Shown here: positions 53,901 through 61,815 of the stretch, piece after piece | How the letters are laid out: the number at the start of each line of letters is the position of its first letter | How positions within the stretch are numbered: position 1 is the first letter of the stretch | Assembly (NCBI RefSeq): GCF_048263965.1 | Contig: NZ_JBLXDO010000012.1 | Span: forward strand, 1 to 64,000 | Length of the DNA stretch: 64,000 nucleotides | DNA from: Ferrimonas sp048263965 | Lineage (GTDB): Bacteria; Pseudomonadota; Gammaproteobacteria; Enterobacterales; Shewanellaceae | Direction: 5' to 3' | Notes under the pieces: generated by a model | Seen by the model: only the letters and a program-made list of their open reading frames with translations | What the model was told of the DNA's origin: nothing | Database searches by the model: none | Made by a program: the position numbers and the translations under genes

Positions 53901-54143
53901 CGCCCCATCCTGATGACCTCTCTGGCCTTCGGTCTGGGCGTGGTGCCCCTGGCGATCAGTACCGGCGTGGGCTCCGGTGCCCAGAACGCCATCGGTACCG
54001 GCGTACTGGGGGGGATGATGAGCTCCACCTTCCTGGGGATCTTCTTCGTGCCGCTGTTCTTCGTGATAGTGGAACGCATCTTCAGTCCCAAGGAGCGCAA
54101 GCAGCCTGAGGCGACACCTCAACCGCTGGAAGCCGAGTCTTAG
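50994..54143 (+). CDS. acrB: RND efflux pump, AcrB/MexB family
   Basis: 1049 residues. TM1 opens with FFIDRPIFAWVIAIIVMLAG; the proton-relay Asp pair falls at D407 and D408 (LLVDDAIVVVENVERV), exactly the AcrB numbering; the second half has GLLTTVGLATKNAILIVEFA. The periplasmic porter and docking domains are complete, so this is a typical three-site multidrug pump. ATG 50994 has GGGGAGAG upstream. Its TAG stop is the first three bases of the terminal inverted repeat of a MITE-like element, so the native 3' end may have been altered. No outer-membrane gene follows. Confidence 0.95.
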   Translation: MARFFIDRPIFAWVIAIIVMLAGTLAITTLPVSQYPNIAPPTIEISANYPGASAKTVEDTVTQVIEQRMTGLDHLRYIASQSDSFGNATITLTFNAEADADIAQVQVQNKLQLAMPLLPQEVQAQGISVNKSSSGFLMVLGFVSQDGSMDKADIADYVAANIQDPMSRVPGVGDITLFGSQYAMRIWLDPLKLNQFNLTTSDVVAAIREQNAQVSAGQLGGAPSVAAQELNATISAQSRLQTPEEFRNIVLKSDMDGAKVFLGDVGRVEIGAESYSVTSFYNGQPASGLAIQLATGANALATAEAVMAKMDEMRPYFPEGLDVVLPFDTTPFVGKSIEGVVHTLLEAIVLVFLIMYLFLQNFRATLIPMIAVPVVLLGTFGILAATGFSINTLTMFAMVLAIGLLVDDAIVVVENVERVMSEEGCSPLEATRKSMDQITGALVGIGLTLSAVFVPMAFMSGSTGVIYRQFSITIVSAMALSVMVAIILTPALCATMLKPVKKGHAYTDKGFFGWFNRSFNRWTDRYEGSVGGILKRTGRVFGIYLVLVVATGWIFLRMPTAFLPDEDQGVMFVQAILPANATQESTQNVLDQVNDYLLAQEGDSVESVFTVSGFSFAGMGQNMGLAFVNMKPWDERTAPGTDVQSVAGRAMGAFSQIKEALVFAFVPPAVLELGTANGFDLYLQDKGGKGHDALIQARNQLLGMAAQEPSLVGVRPNGQEDAPQYQLDIDHGKLRALGLNITEVNSALATAWGGAYVNDFIDRGRVKKVFVQGEAEYRMQPGDLDTWYVRNNQGEMVPFSAFATGHWEYGSPRLERFGGLPAVNIQGATAPGISTGDAMETMERLAGQLPPGFGIEWNGLSYEERLSGNQAPALYALSILVVFLVLAALYESWSVPFAVILVVPLGIIGALLATYGRGLSNDVFFQVGLLTTVGLATKNAILIVEFAKEYYEKGAGLIEATLHAVRVRLRPILMTSLAFGLGVVPLAISTGVGSGAQNAIGTGVLGGMMSSTFLGIFFVPLFFVIVERIFSPKERKQPEATPQPLEAES

Positions 54144-54388
54144 GGCGTGTTGACCTTTGCTGAGTATTTTTGCGCCGGCACCCAGCCACTGCGGCCTCGA
54201 TGTATCGGCAATGTGCCTAACATGTATGGGTACCTAGAGTGAGCGAAGCGCCCTTCGGGGCCGGACTGACGACCACTACTCGTCGTCGTTCGATTTTGAC
54301 GTAGAACAACTATGTCTACAATCGAACTTCTTGATTAGTCGTCGTCATCCTCGGCCAAATTCTAGACACCAAAGATAAACACGCCCTA
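54141..54388. mobile_element. MITE-like element at the 3' end of acrB
   Basis: Terminal inverted repeats TAGGGCGTGTTGACCTTTG (54141-54159) and its near-inverse CAAAGATAAACACGCCCTA (54370-54388) differ at three positions or fewer over 19 bp. TA stands at both outer edges, as for elements that duplicate TA on insertion (IS630/Tc1 type). The 248-bp inside has no coding frame but has nested inverted repeats (TTCGATT / AATCGAA, GTAG / CTAC, outer GACGAC / GTCGTC) that would fold into a long hairpin. The family of the parent transposase is a guess. Confidence 0.65.
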
Positions 54389-54392
54389 GAAC

Positions 54393-54423
54393 GACAAAAG
54401 CCCCGCATTGCGGGGCTTTTGTC
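54393..54423. terminator. Bidirectional terminator between acrB and DUF533 gene
   Basis: Perfect 14-bp stem GACAAAAGCCCCGC / GCGGGGCTTTTGTC with an ATT loop, lying just outside the MITE-like element. It serves the minus-strand gene and, reading through the element, acrB. Confidence 0.88.
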
Positions 54424-54436
54424 TAGGGCGATTGAC

Positions 54437-55138
54437 TCAGGCCAATTGCGCTTCCAGCTGGGCCACCAGCTCCGGCTGCAGCTGCAGTTGATTGGCCAGT
54501 TCCTTAAGATAAGCCTGCTCCATGAAGTTCTGCTCATCCACCATGATCACCGACGCCAGGTAGACCTCGGCGGCCTCCTCCGGGCTGGATACCGCAGCCG
54601 CCACTTCGGTGGGATCCAGGGGCTTATCCAGCTCCTGCTGAACAAAGTGGCTCACCTCGGCAGAGGCGCCCATGGCGTGCACCGCCTTGAAGATGCGCCC
54701 CTTCTCCTCGTCATCCACATGACCGTCTGACTTGGCGGCGGCGATCATCGCCTTGAGTACCACCATGGAGTGCTGTTCTGTGGGGGCGGGCAGCGCCTGA
54801 GGCTGAGCCACCGCCTGGGGCTGAGCAGTTGGCTGAGCGCTCTGCGGGCTTTCCGCCTGGCCCCCCTGATTGGCCTGCCAATCGTTAAACACCTTGTAGG
54901 CCAAGGCCCCCAGAGCGGCGGCCCCCCCGAGTTTGGCGGCCTTCTTGCCCATCTTGCGCCCCTTCTTGGAGCCCACCAGCATGGTCAGCAAGCTGCCGCC
55001 CACGGCGCCGCCAATGGCTCCCTTGGTCATGTCGGACATGCCTCCCTGACCACTGCCCTGACTCAGCCCGCTCTTGGCCTGCTTGGCCATGTCACCGCCA
55101 CTGGCCATCACTTGATTAAGTAACCCTTTGAAATCCAT
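54437..55138 (-). CDS. DUF533/TerB-like protein (YebE family)
   Basis: 233 residues from ATG 55138, with GGAGGGA upstream. The N-terminal ~100 residues are Gly/Ser/Lys-rich with a glycine-zipper hydrophobic stretch (GAIGGAVGGSLLTMLVGSKK), then LGGAAALGALAYKVFNDWQ; a Gln/Pro/Ala linker follows; the C-terminal TerB-like helical domain (MVVLKAMIAAAKSDGHVDDEEKGRIF, about 128-153) has the acidic metal-binding pattern. YebE-type inner-membrane proteins respond to envelope stress in enterobacteria. Function here is unknown. Confidence 0.88.
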   Translation of the reverse strand: MDFKGLLNQVMASGGDMAKQAKSGLSQGSGQGGMSDMTKGAIGGAVGGSLLTMLVGSKKGRKMGKKAAKLGGAAALGALAYKVFNDWQANQGGQAESPQSAQPTAQPQAVAQPQALPAPTEQHSMVVLKAMIAAAKSDGHVDDEEKGRIFKAVHAMGASAEVSHFVQQELDKPLDPTEVAAAVSSPEEAAEVYLASVIMVDEQNFMEQAYLKELANQLQLQPELVAQLEAQLA

Positions 55139-55466
55139 CCATTCCCTCCAGATCTCTTTGCCTCCCCTCGCGGAGAGCGGCATTCGCTATGCCCATACCG
55201 TTGTTTTTCTGAACGTTTCCAGCATAGACGAGCTCTGAGCCCCTGTTAAGCCTGCCTTTGTAACCAGACATTGGCACCCTGCAGAGGTGACCCTGTAGCC
55301 ATTCCTTTGCCGAGTTGAGAACAAAAAGTAGCAAACTTAATACCGCTTTTGTGAAGCCGCGCATCCTTTGCCCTTTTCCTTGGCCATGAAAATGATTCAC
55401 CATTGGCAACCAATATGCGGCCCAGGGCCGCGCCGGAAGGACTGAAGTGGGGAGGTATCGTCTTTC
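55139..55466. other. Upstream region of hypX
   Basis: 328 bp between divergent genes. A small dyad ATTGG-CAA-CCAAT lies at 55402-55414, about 50 bp before hypX. No gene, promoter pair or FNR-type site could be assigned with confidence. Confidence 0.35.
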
Positions 55467-57179
55467 ATGCGGGTATTACTGCTGGTCACGGCCTTTAATG
55501 GCCTGTCTCAACGTATCTATGGTGAACTCAAAGCCCAGGGCCATACCCTGAGCGTGGTGCTCGGTGGCAATGAATCCGAGGTCCGTGACGCCGTGGAGCA
55601 GTTCGAGCCCGAGTTGATCCTCTGCCCCTTCCTGAAACACCGCATCCCCGATGATATCTGGCAGCAGCGCCTGTGCATCATCATCCACCCTGGCATTCAG
55701 GGGGACCGCGGTCCCTCCTCCCTGGACTGGGCCATCATCGACCAGAAAACCGAGTGGGGCGTGACCGCCCTGCAGGCGGATGCCGAGATGGACGCCGGTG
55801 ATATCTGGTCCACAGGCAATTTCCCCATGCGGCCTGCCTCCAAGGCCAGCCTCTACCGTCGCGACGTCACCGCCATGGCCTCGAAGCTGGTCCAGGAGCT
55901 GATGACCAGGGTAGCGGACAAAGGGTTTCGCCCCGAACCTCTGGACTACAGCGACCCCAAGGTCAAGGGCGAACTCAAGCCATTGATGAAACAGCCAATG
56001 CGCAGCATTGACTGGCTGGCAGACGACAGTGACACCATCCTTCGCAAAATTCGCGCCGCCGACAGCTTCCCTGGCGTTCTCACCGAACTCTACGGTGAAC
56101 TGGTCTACCTCTATGGCGCTCACCCGGAGTCGACCCTGGGCGGCGCCCTGCCCAAGACGCCCCTGGCTACCCGTGACGGCGCCCTGTGCATCGCCACCAC
56201 AGATGGCGCCATCTGGGTCAGCCATATGAAGCTCAAAAGCGACACCCCTCAGTTCAAGCTGCCTGCCTCCTGGGTATTGAAGGCCCACCTGGATGGGGTA
56301 CCTGAGTTGGCACCGCCGCTGCTTCCGGAGATGACCGCTCCGGGCTTTCAGGAGATCCGCTACCGTGAAGCGGATGGCGTCGGCTATCTGCACTTCGATT
56401 TTCACAACGGCGCTATGGGCACCAGCCAGTGCCATCGTCTGCTCCACGCCTATCAGGCAGCCTGCCGACAGGACACTCGTGTGCTGGTGCTGATGGGTGG
56501 AGAGGATTTCTGGAGCAATGGCATCCACCTCAATCACATTGAGGCGGCCGACAATCCCGCCGACGAGTCCTGGCGCAACATCAACGCCATCAACGATCTG
56601 GTCAAGGCGATCCTGCTGACCGACGATAAGCTCACCGTGGCCGCTTTGGGTGCCAACGCCGGTGCCGGCGGCGCCATGATGGCGCTGGCCTGCGACCAGG
56701 TGGTGGCCAGGGAGGGTATTGTCCTCAACCCCCACTACCAGAGCATGGGCCTCTATGGCTCTGAGTACTGGACCTACTCCCTACCCAAACGGGTCGGCGA
56801 AGCCAGGGCACGCCAGCTCACCCAGGCTTGTCTGCCGGTGGGGACCACCCAGGCACTCAAACTGGGGTTGGTCGACAAGGTGCTCGAGGAAACCCAGTCT
56901 CACTATGAGCGCCAATTGAGCGACTACTGCCTGACCCTGGCCAGTGATCACGAATTTCACAGCAAGTTGCAAGCCAAGACCCGGACCCGGGCCAGGCATG
57001 AAGCCCAGCACCCCTTGGCGGAGTACCGCCGCCAGGAACTGACCAAGATGCACCACTGTTTCTACGAGCCAGACAGCCACTACCACAGGCTGCGCAAGGA
57101 GTTTGTCTACAAGGTATGCCCCTGCTCCACCCCACAGAGGCTGGTCTATACCAACCCCCTGGTGAAGCGCACCGGCTGA
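55467..57179 (+). CDS. hypX: HypX/HoxX, CO-forming [NiFe]-hydrogenase maturation protein
   Basis: 570 residues, the HypX length. The N-terminal half resembles formyl-THF-dependent transferases: IIHPGIQGDRGPSSLDWAI with the catalytic His, and LQADAEMDAGDIWSTGNF with the Asp. The C-terminal half is crotonase-like: VLVLMGGEDFWSNGIHLNHI, ALGANAGAGGAMMALACDQV. HypX turns the formyl group of formyl-THF via formyl-CoA into CO for the hydrogenase active site, letting hydrogenase be made in air. The usual hyp and hydrogenase genes are not in this window. GGGGAGG lies upstream at a longish 11 nt. Confidence 0.88.
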   Translation: MRVLLLVTAFNGLSQRIYGELKAQGHTLSVVLGGNESEVRDAVEQFEPELILCPFLKHRIPDDIWQQRLCIIIHPGIQGDRGPSSLDWAIIDQKTEWGVTALQADAEMDAGDIWSTGNFPMRPASKASLYRRDVTAMASKLVQELMTRVADKGFRPEPLDYSDPKVKGELKPLMKQPMRSIDWLADDSDTILRKIRAADSFPGVLTELYGELVYLYGAHPESTLGGALPKTPLATRDGALCIATTDGAIWVSHMKLKSDTPQFKLPASWVLKAHLDGVPELAPPLLPEMTAPGFQEIRYREADGVGYLHFDFHNGAMGTSQCHRLLHAYQAACRQDTRVLVLMGGEDFWSNGIHLNHIEAADNPADESWRNINAINDLVKAILLTDDKLTVAALGANAGAGGAMMALACDQVVAREGIVLNPHYQSMGLYGSEYWTYSLPKRVGEARARQLTQACLPVGTTQALKLGLVDKVLEETQSHYERQLSDYCLTLASDHEFHSKLQAKTRTRARHEAQHPLAEYRRQELTKMHHCFYEPDSHYHRLRKEFVYKVCPCSTPQRLVYTNPLVKRTG

Positions 57180-57190
57180 CGCCCTCGATA

Positions 57191-57211
57191 GGCCCCTGTC
57201 TCCCAGGGGCC
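57191..57211 (+). terminator. Hairpin after hypX
   Basis: Perfect 8-bp stem GGCCCCTG / CAGGGGCC with a 5-nt loop, 11 nt past the stop, without a T-run. Confidence 0.5.
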
Positions 57212-57282
57212 AAGCTCACTCCCAAAAAGCCAGGCGACGAAAGATAACTTATTGATATAAAATAGGGATAGTTAAGGACTTG

Positions 57283-58032
57283 ATGGATATTCACGAGGAT
57301 CCCATGAATCAAGGACGTACCCTCACCCCCGAGGATCTCAAGGCCCGGGCAATCCGCTTCTACGAGCGTTATGGTAAGGATATGGAGCAGATCAGCGACC
57401 TGCTCAATATTCGATTGAGTCAGTTGGCCCAGGCTTACACCCTGGAAAACGCCCTGCCCCAGGAAGCCATCACCATCACCACCCGAGTAAAGAGCCTGGG
57501 CAGCTTTCTGAAAAAACTGGAGAAGCGTGGCTGGCCCCAGTTCTACTACCCCACGGAAGTGATACAGGACCTCATCGGCGCCCGGGTGGTGTGCTGGTTT
57601 GTGGACGACTGTCGTGGCATGGAGAAGTTTATCGCCGGCTCCAAACACCTCACCATCCACGACGAGGTCGAAGACTACATCGACGATCCCAAGCCGTCAG
57701 GCTATCGCTCCATCCATCTGCTGGCGGACGTCGGTTATGACAGGGTGCACCGCAGTGGCCGTGAGGTGGAGATTCAGGATGGCTCCATGGTGTGTGAGAT
57801 TCAGATCCGCACCATGCTTCAGGATGCCTGGGGTCAGATTACCCACGAGTTCCACTACAAGGCCCAGAGCGCCGGGGTGAACAACCGCTTCTACGAGCGA
57901 ATTCTGGCTGAGATCGCCAGCCGCCTGTGCAATGAGGACAACTCCCTGTTAACCCTGCGTGATGCCTACCAGGATCTTGCCAAGGAGCAGATAAAGCCCT
58001 CCTCCCATGAGGGGATAAAGGGCGGAGATTAA
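57283..58032 (+). CDS. RelA/SpoT-domain small alarmone synthetase-like protein
   Basis: About 249 residues from ATG 57283 (AAGGA upstream); ATG 57304, with GAGGA, is a close alternative. It carries a synthetase domain only: TRVKSLGSFLKKLEKRG, DLIGARVVCWFVDDC, DDPKPSGYRSIHLLADVG, and EIQIRTMLQDAWGQITHEF. The EIQIRT and YRSIH motifs are those of active (p)ppGpp synthetases. There is no hydrolase (HD) or TGS/ACT domain, so it may be a RelV/RelQ-type small synthetase. Short coiled-coil ends may give a tetramer. Alarmone synthesis is a family inference. Confidence 0.87.
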   Translation: MDIHEDPMNQGRTLTPEDLKARAIRFYERYGKDMEQISDLLNIRLSQLAQAYTLENALPQEAITITTRVKSLGSFLKKLEKRGWPQFYYPTEVIQDLIGARVVCWFVDDCRGMEKFIAGSKHLTIHDEVEDYIDDPKPSGYRSIHLLADVGYDRVHRSGREVEIQDGSMVCEIQIRTMLQDAWGQITHEFHYKAQSAGVNNRFYERILAEIASRLCNEDNSLLTLRDAYQDLAKEQIKPSSHEGIKGGD

Positions 58033-58041
58033 GCCGGGCTG

Positions 58042-58521
58042 CTACCAGCGAATCTCGATGGGCGTCCCCACGGGTACCAAAGCCATAAACTCGTCCATCT
58101 CGTCATTGGTCAAAGCGATGCAGCCATCGGTCCAGTTGAACCATTGTGTCAGGGGCGCCAGCCACCCCAGGCCGTTGCGCTGGCCATGCACCATGATTAG
58201 GCCTCCCGGGGAGACGCCGCGCTCTGCGGCACTCTGCCGGTCCTGCTCATTGGGATAGCTGATGTGCATCGCACGGTAGAAGCTGGAATCCTCTTTGGCG
58301 TAGTCGAGGATGTAGCGCCCCTCCGGGGTCTTCTCATCGCCCTCCTGCTGCTTATGCCCCTGGGGATTGGCGCCAAAGGCCACGGAGTAGCTGCGCACTA
58401 CCTCGCCCTGTTCCACCAGTTCCATCCGACCGTCAGACTTATCTACCCTGACCAGATCCACCTGGGCCAGGGCAGGGGCGCTCATCAGAGCCATCGCCAG
58501 CAACCACAGGCCTTTATTCAC
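58042..58521 (-). CDS. L,D-transpeptidase family protein (YafK-like)
   Basis: About 159 residues from GTG 58521, which has GGAGGAGA upstream, giving a signal peptide (NKGLWLLAMALMSAPALAQ). The YkuD fold shows VDLVRVDKSDGRMELVEQGE, TPEGRYILDYAKEDSSFYRA, the catalytic His in IMVHGQRNG and the catalytic Cys in WTDGCIALTNDEMDEF (the usual S-x-G-C is T-D-G-C here). YafK/DpaA-type enzymes detach Braun-type lipoprotein or form L,D cross-links in peptidoglycan. Convergent with the alarmone synthetase gene. Confidence 0.9.
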   Translation of the reverse strand: MNKGLWLLAMALMSAPALAQVDLVRVDKSDGRMELVEQGEVVRSYSVAFGANPQGHKQQEGDEKTPEGRYILDYAKEDSSFYRAMHISYPNEQDRQSAAERGVSPGGLIMVHGQRNGLGWLAPLTQWFNWTDGCIALTNDEMDEFMALVPVGTPIEIRW

Positions 58522-58566
58522 TCCGGTCTCCTCCATGATCTACAAAGAGTTCAAGTTTCTTCTGGC

Positions 58567-59202
58567 TCAGGCCAGAGAGGCAAGCACCCTGGCAACTTGG
58601 GCCTTGGGGGTCTTGGACAGCTTCTTCAACTGAGCAAAGAGAGGGGCACTCACTCCCCAGTCTCCGTGCAGATCCGCCAGCATCGCCATCCACAGATCGG
58701 CGGTCATCTGAGCATCGGCCAGGGCACGGTGAAACACGCCATCATGGGGAATGGATTTGAAAGTCACCAGGGAGCCCAGCTTGTGGTTGGGCGCCTCGGG
58801 ATAGAGACGGCGGGCCAGCAGCATGGAGCAGACAAAATCTCCGGCATAGTCCCGGCCGATGGCCGCCAGCTCGGCGTCCAGGAAGCGCTGATCGAACGAC
58901 GCGTTGTGGGCCACCAAATTGGCCCCCTGAATGAAGTCGGCGAATCCATCCATTACCTCATCGCACCCAGGCGCGCCCGCCAACATGGCGTTGGTGATGC
59001 CGGTATAGCCTTCGATGAAACCACTGACCCGAAACCCGGGGTTCATCAGCTGCTGGAACCGGTCGACCACCTGCCCTTGATGCAGTTTGACCGCCCCGAT
59101 CTCTATGGCCCTGTCCCCCTGATTGGGAGAGAGGCCGGTGGTTTCAAAATCGAGCACCACCAGGGTATCGGCAGGCGTTTGAGTCAAAGGAGGCATAAGC
59201 AT
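58567..59202 (-). CDS. 3'-5' exonuclease, DnaQ-like (DEDDh)
   Basis: 211 residues. ExoI motif VVLDFETTGLSP (Asp18, Glu20), ExoII LVAHNASFDQRFLDAEL, and ExoIII with FHRALADAQMTADLW giving the His-Asp pair. It resembles the proofreading/DnaQ-like nucleases without a polymerase, related to RNase T or ExoX. The C-terminal helical end (LFAQLKKLSKTPKAQVARVL) may bind nucleic acid. It probably trims DNA or RNA 3' ends. ATG 59202 lacks a strong ribosome site. Monocistronic. Confidence 0.9.
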   Translation of the reverse strand: MLMPPLTQTPADTLVVLDFETTGLSPNQGDRAIEIGAVKLHQGQVVDRFQQLMNPGFRVSGFIEGYTGITNAMLAGAPGCDEVMDGFADFIQGANLVAHNASFDQRFLDAELAAIGRDYAGDFVCSMLLARRLYPEAPNHKLGSLVTFKSIPHDGVFHRALADAQMTADLWMAMLADLHGDWGVSAPLFAQLKKLSKTPKAQVARVLASLA

Positions 59203-59255
59203 TCCAGTAGCAGATGGGTGGCCAAGCTTACCCTAAGGTCAGCCGGGTTTACAGC

Positions 59256-60155
59256 TCAGAGGCGCACCAAGGGCAGCAGTGTGACACCTGCTTCAGACAG
59301 CTGGCGATACAAGGCTTCCATCCGCTCTGAGGTGGTTTCGGCCATACTCTGGCCCCGCTCGCCGACACCGTGGTGCTGATAGCGATTGAGGCGAAGCGCC
59401 GGAGGGTTGGGCAGTGAGTGGTAAAGCTCGATGAGTGCCGTCAGTTCGTCGTCGCCGTCATTGACGCCCTCCACCACCAGCCAGCGAAGCTCCGCCAGTT
59501 TACCCGCCTGAGCCAACAACCGGGCACTGGCCAGTACCTGCTGGTTATCCCGGCCGGTCAGGCGCTTGTGGATGGCCGAATCCATCCCCTTGATGTCCAG
59601 CATCACCCCATCTACCCGCTCCAACAAAGCCGGCCAGTGGCCCGCCGCCAGCAGGCCGTTGGAATCGATCAGCCGCCCCAGATGGGTGGTGCACGCCTCC
59701 CTGTCCAGGGCATCGCACAACCTGACCAGAAACTGGCGCTGCAAGGTGGCTTCTCCGCCGGAGAAGGTGACGCCATCGAGCAGAGGGGCATGACGGGCGA
59801 TGCGCTCCACCAAGGAGGCCACACCAAAGCTCACCGCATTGGGGTTGCCACTTCTGGGGCAGTGAGGCAGGCAGAGATCGCAGCTCTGACACTGGCTTTC
59901 GTCACACAATCTGCGCTTGCGCTGGCCGGAGCCACGGTCAAGGGACAGCGCGTCATTGGGGCAGTGCTCGATGCAGTCGCCACAATGGTTGCACTGGCCT
60001 ATGGTCTGGGGGTTGTGACAGCCCGGGCAGTCCATGTTGCACCCCTGGAAGAACACCACCAGGCGGCTGCCCGGACCATCCACACAGCTGAATGGCAGGA
60101 TGCGGCTCACCACCCCGGGCCGGGGAGCCACTGGGGTCAGGGTTCTTATTTCCAC
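59256..60155 (-). CDS. yjjW: Glycyl-radical enzyme activase, YjjW family
   Basis: 299 residues. The radical-SAM cluster C-x3-C-x2-C is at 39-46 (FFQGCNMDCPGCHNP), followed by an inserted two-cluster ferredoxin domain (CNHCGDCIEHCP and CQSCDLCLPHCP). SAM contacts include FSGGEATLQ and DIKGMDSAIHKRLTG. It should make the glycyl radical on YjjI, whose gene overlaps its start by 10 bases. The presence of both fits anaerobic life. YjjI/YjjW have no agreed substrate. Confidence 0.92.
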   Translation of the reverse strand: MEIRTLTPVAPRPGVVSRILPFSCVDGPGSRLVVFFQGCNMDCPGCHNPQTIGQCNHCGDCIEHCPNDALSLDRGSGQRKRRLCDESQCQSCDLCLPHCPRSGNPNAVSFGVASLVERIARHAPLLDGVTFSGGEATLQRQFLVRLCDALDREACTTHLGRLIDSNGLLAAGHWPALLERVDGVMLDIKGMDSAIHKRLTGRDNQQVLASARLLAQAGKLAELRWLVVEGVNDGDDELTALIELYHSLPNPPALRLNRYQHHGVGERGQSMAETTSERMEALYRQLSEAGVTLLPLVRL

Positions 60156-61693
60156 AGGGAAACCGGGTGCTGCTCCTGGCTGACCACCCTGGCCTGACGC
60201 TCAAGAATCTTCACCACGTCCACCGCCTCTGCTCCCAGACAGGTGGAGTTATGCCGCTCCGCCTGATGGCGGAACTTATCGATGTCAGATCGCTTCACCA
60301 TGTAGCCGGTGACCCGAACCAGATCGTTGTCCGACAGGTTGGCGGTGAACATCTTCAGGCCCATGCCAAAGCCGCCACTGACCAGCCGCTCCAAGGCCCC
60401 GGGGTTGTGGCGTATGGTGGGATCCAGACCGAAGATGTCGCTGATGCCGCCGTCAAAATACTGATGCATGGGGGCACAGGCCAGGATATGACTCAGGGGA
60501 TCCGGCTCACTGCCCACGGGAATGCGGGTACCGGCGGTCTCCTCCTTGTCGCAGGAGATGCCGGACTGGGAGTGCAGCCTCATCAGCCCCCCTTCACAAT
60601 GGATCATCTCCAGATGGTCCACCTGACGACGGTAGGCGGCGACAATGCGCTCACCCAGGGCGGTGGCTTCCCGATCCAGGCCATAACGCCCGGGCATGCC
60701 CTGGGCATCCATCAACTGATTCACCAGCTCCGCCAGCCCGTAGATACCAAACATGGCGGTAAAGCGGTCCAGGGAGACCAGCCCCTCCTTGCAAAGGAAG
60801 TGATGGTCAAAGAAGCCGGACTCCTCCACCAGGAAACGGATGCGGTGGGTCAAGGCGCTGGCCATCAGCTCTGAGCAATGGGGCACCACATTGTCGATGT
60901 AGTCCTGTTCGCTGCCATCACACAGCTCAAAAGAGCGCATCAGGTTCAGACGCAGCAGAGTGTGGGAACCGCCCCCCAGAGGCAGGGCGTTGTAGCAGCT
61001 GACCACCCCATAGCCCTGGTCAAACTCGGCATCGATCGCCTCATGATTGGCCACATGGGGCTTGTTGCAGGCGATGATGTTGTCGGTCACCCGGCGCAGC
61101 AGGTCGTCCGGAGTCACCCCCTCCTGGTAACGGAAGGTCAAATTGGGCACCGACTGAGCCAGCTTGGCATCCACCTTGAGGATCATCCGCCCGACCCGGC
61201 TGTCCTGGGGACCGAGATTGGCATGAACGAAGGAGTCGGGCAGGGTACGATCCAGCCGCTGCCAGAACAGGGTCAGGGCCTTCTCCAGTGCGCTGTCACT
61301 CACCCCTTCCACAAAGGGCTCCAGCAACTGGTCCAGGTGGCCGAGGAACACCGGGTAGCCGGTCACCGAAGGCACATTGAGATAGAGGATGGAGAGGAAG
61401 TTCAGCGCCTCGTCCAGATCCTGCGGTGGCGCCAGCTCCAGAAACTCACTGCCCTGGGCCATCGCCTTGGCGTAATCCGGCAAGACATACCTGGGCTTAA
61501 AGGGGCTCTGACTCTCAAACATGTCGTGGAGAATGCCCCGTTCAAACGCCTGCTCTACCTCCTCGCCATAGGGGTTTCTGGGCAGCAGAGACTCCGCCAA
61601 CTGAGCCAGGGCCAGCTGTTTCTGCGGCAGGGTGAGATTGGGATTGGTGATGTGGCCGAGCACGGCCTGTTGCAACTGTTCTATCTGAGACAT
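60146..61693 (-). CDS. yjjI: Glycyl-radical enzyme, YjjI family
   Basis: 515 residues, as E. coli YjjI (516). The C-terminal glycyl-radical site is RVTGYMVKR with the radical Gly near residue 463. The catalytic Cys is probably near 233 (GVVSCYNALPLGGGSHTLL). The rest follows the DUF3029 group, which is shorter than pyruvate-formate lyase. Substrate is unknown. It is followed by its activase with a 10-base overlap, and preceded by a 120-bp region with a CRP-like site and two copies of a 12-bp repeat. The enzyme is oxygen-sensitive, so it is used without air. Confidence 0.93.
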   Translation of the reverse strand: MSQIEQLQQAVLGHITNPNLTLPQKQLALAQLAESLLPRNPYGEEVEQAFERGILHDMFESQSPFKPRYVLPDYAKAMAQGSEFLELAPPQDLDEALNFLSILYLNVPSVTGYPVFLGHLDQLLEPFVEGVSDSALEKALTLFWQRLDRTLPDSFVHANLGPQDSRVGRMILKVDAKLAQSVPNLTFRYQEGVTPDDLLRRVTDNIIACNKPHVANHEAIDAEFDQGYGVVSCYNALPLGGGSHTLLRLNLMRSFELCDGSEQDYIDNVVPHCSELMASALTHRIRFLVEESGFFDHHFLCKEGLVSLDRFTAMFGIYGLAELVNQLMDAQGMPGRYGLDREATALGERIVAAYRRQVDHLEMIHCEGGLMRLHSQSGISCDKEETAGTRIPVGSEPDPLSHILACAPMHQYFDGGISDIFGLDPTIRHNPGALERLVSGGFGMGLKMFTANLSDNDLVRVTGYMVKRSDIDKFRHQAERHNSTCLGAEAVDVVKILERQARVVSQEQHPVSLWK

Positions 61694-61711
61694 GGGCGAT
61701 CAACCACCGGG

Positions 61712-61799
61712 CCGCGTCGGGCCAAGACTTCAACTGCCCCCATTTTCGCCCCTGATGGTCGAAATTGGGTGAACCCAGATCACAAATCCGCGTCGGGCC
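61712..61799. promoter_or_regulatory. CRP-like site and 12-bp direct repeats before yjjI
   Basis: On the minus strand TGTGA-TCTGGG-TTCAC (61769-61784) has the CRP layout with one mismatch in the second half. A 12-mer, CCGCGTCGGGCC as read on the plus strand, occurs at 61712-61723 and 61788-61799, 76 bp apart, flanking it. Either may control yjjI expression; both are sequence observations only. Confidence 0.4.
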
Positions 61800-61815
61800 G
61801 CGCCGCTTAACCCCG

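Noticed and set aside
51216..54122. Very long antisense open frame (about 970 codons) opposite acrB
   Set aside because: Same artefact; the plus strand codes a complete AcrB with the Asp407/408 pair. A similar frame opposite the first RND pump (7790-9859) was dropped for the same reason.
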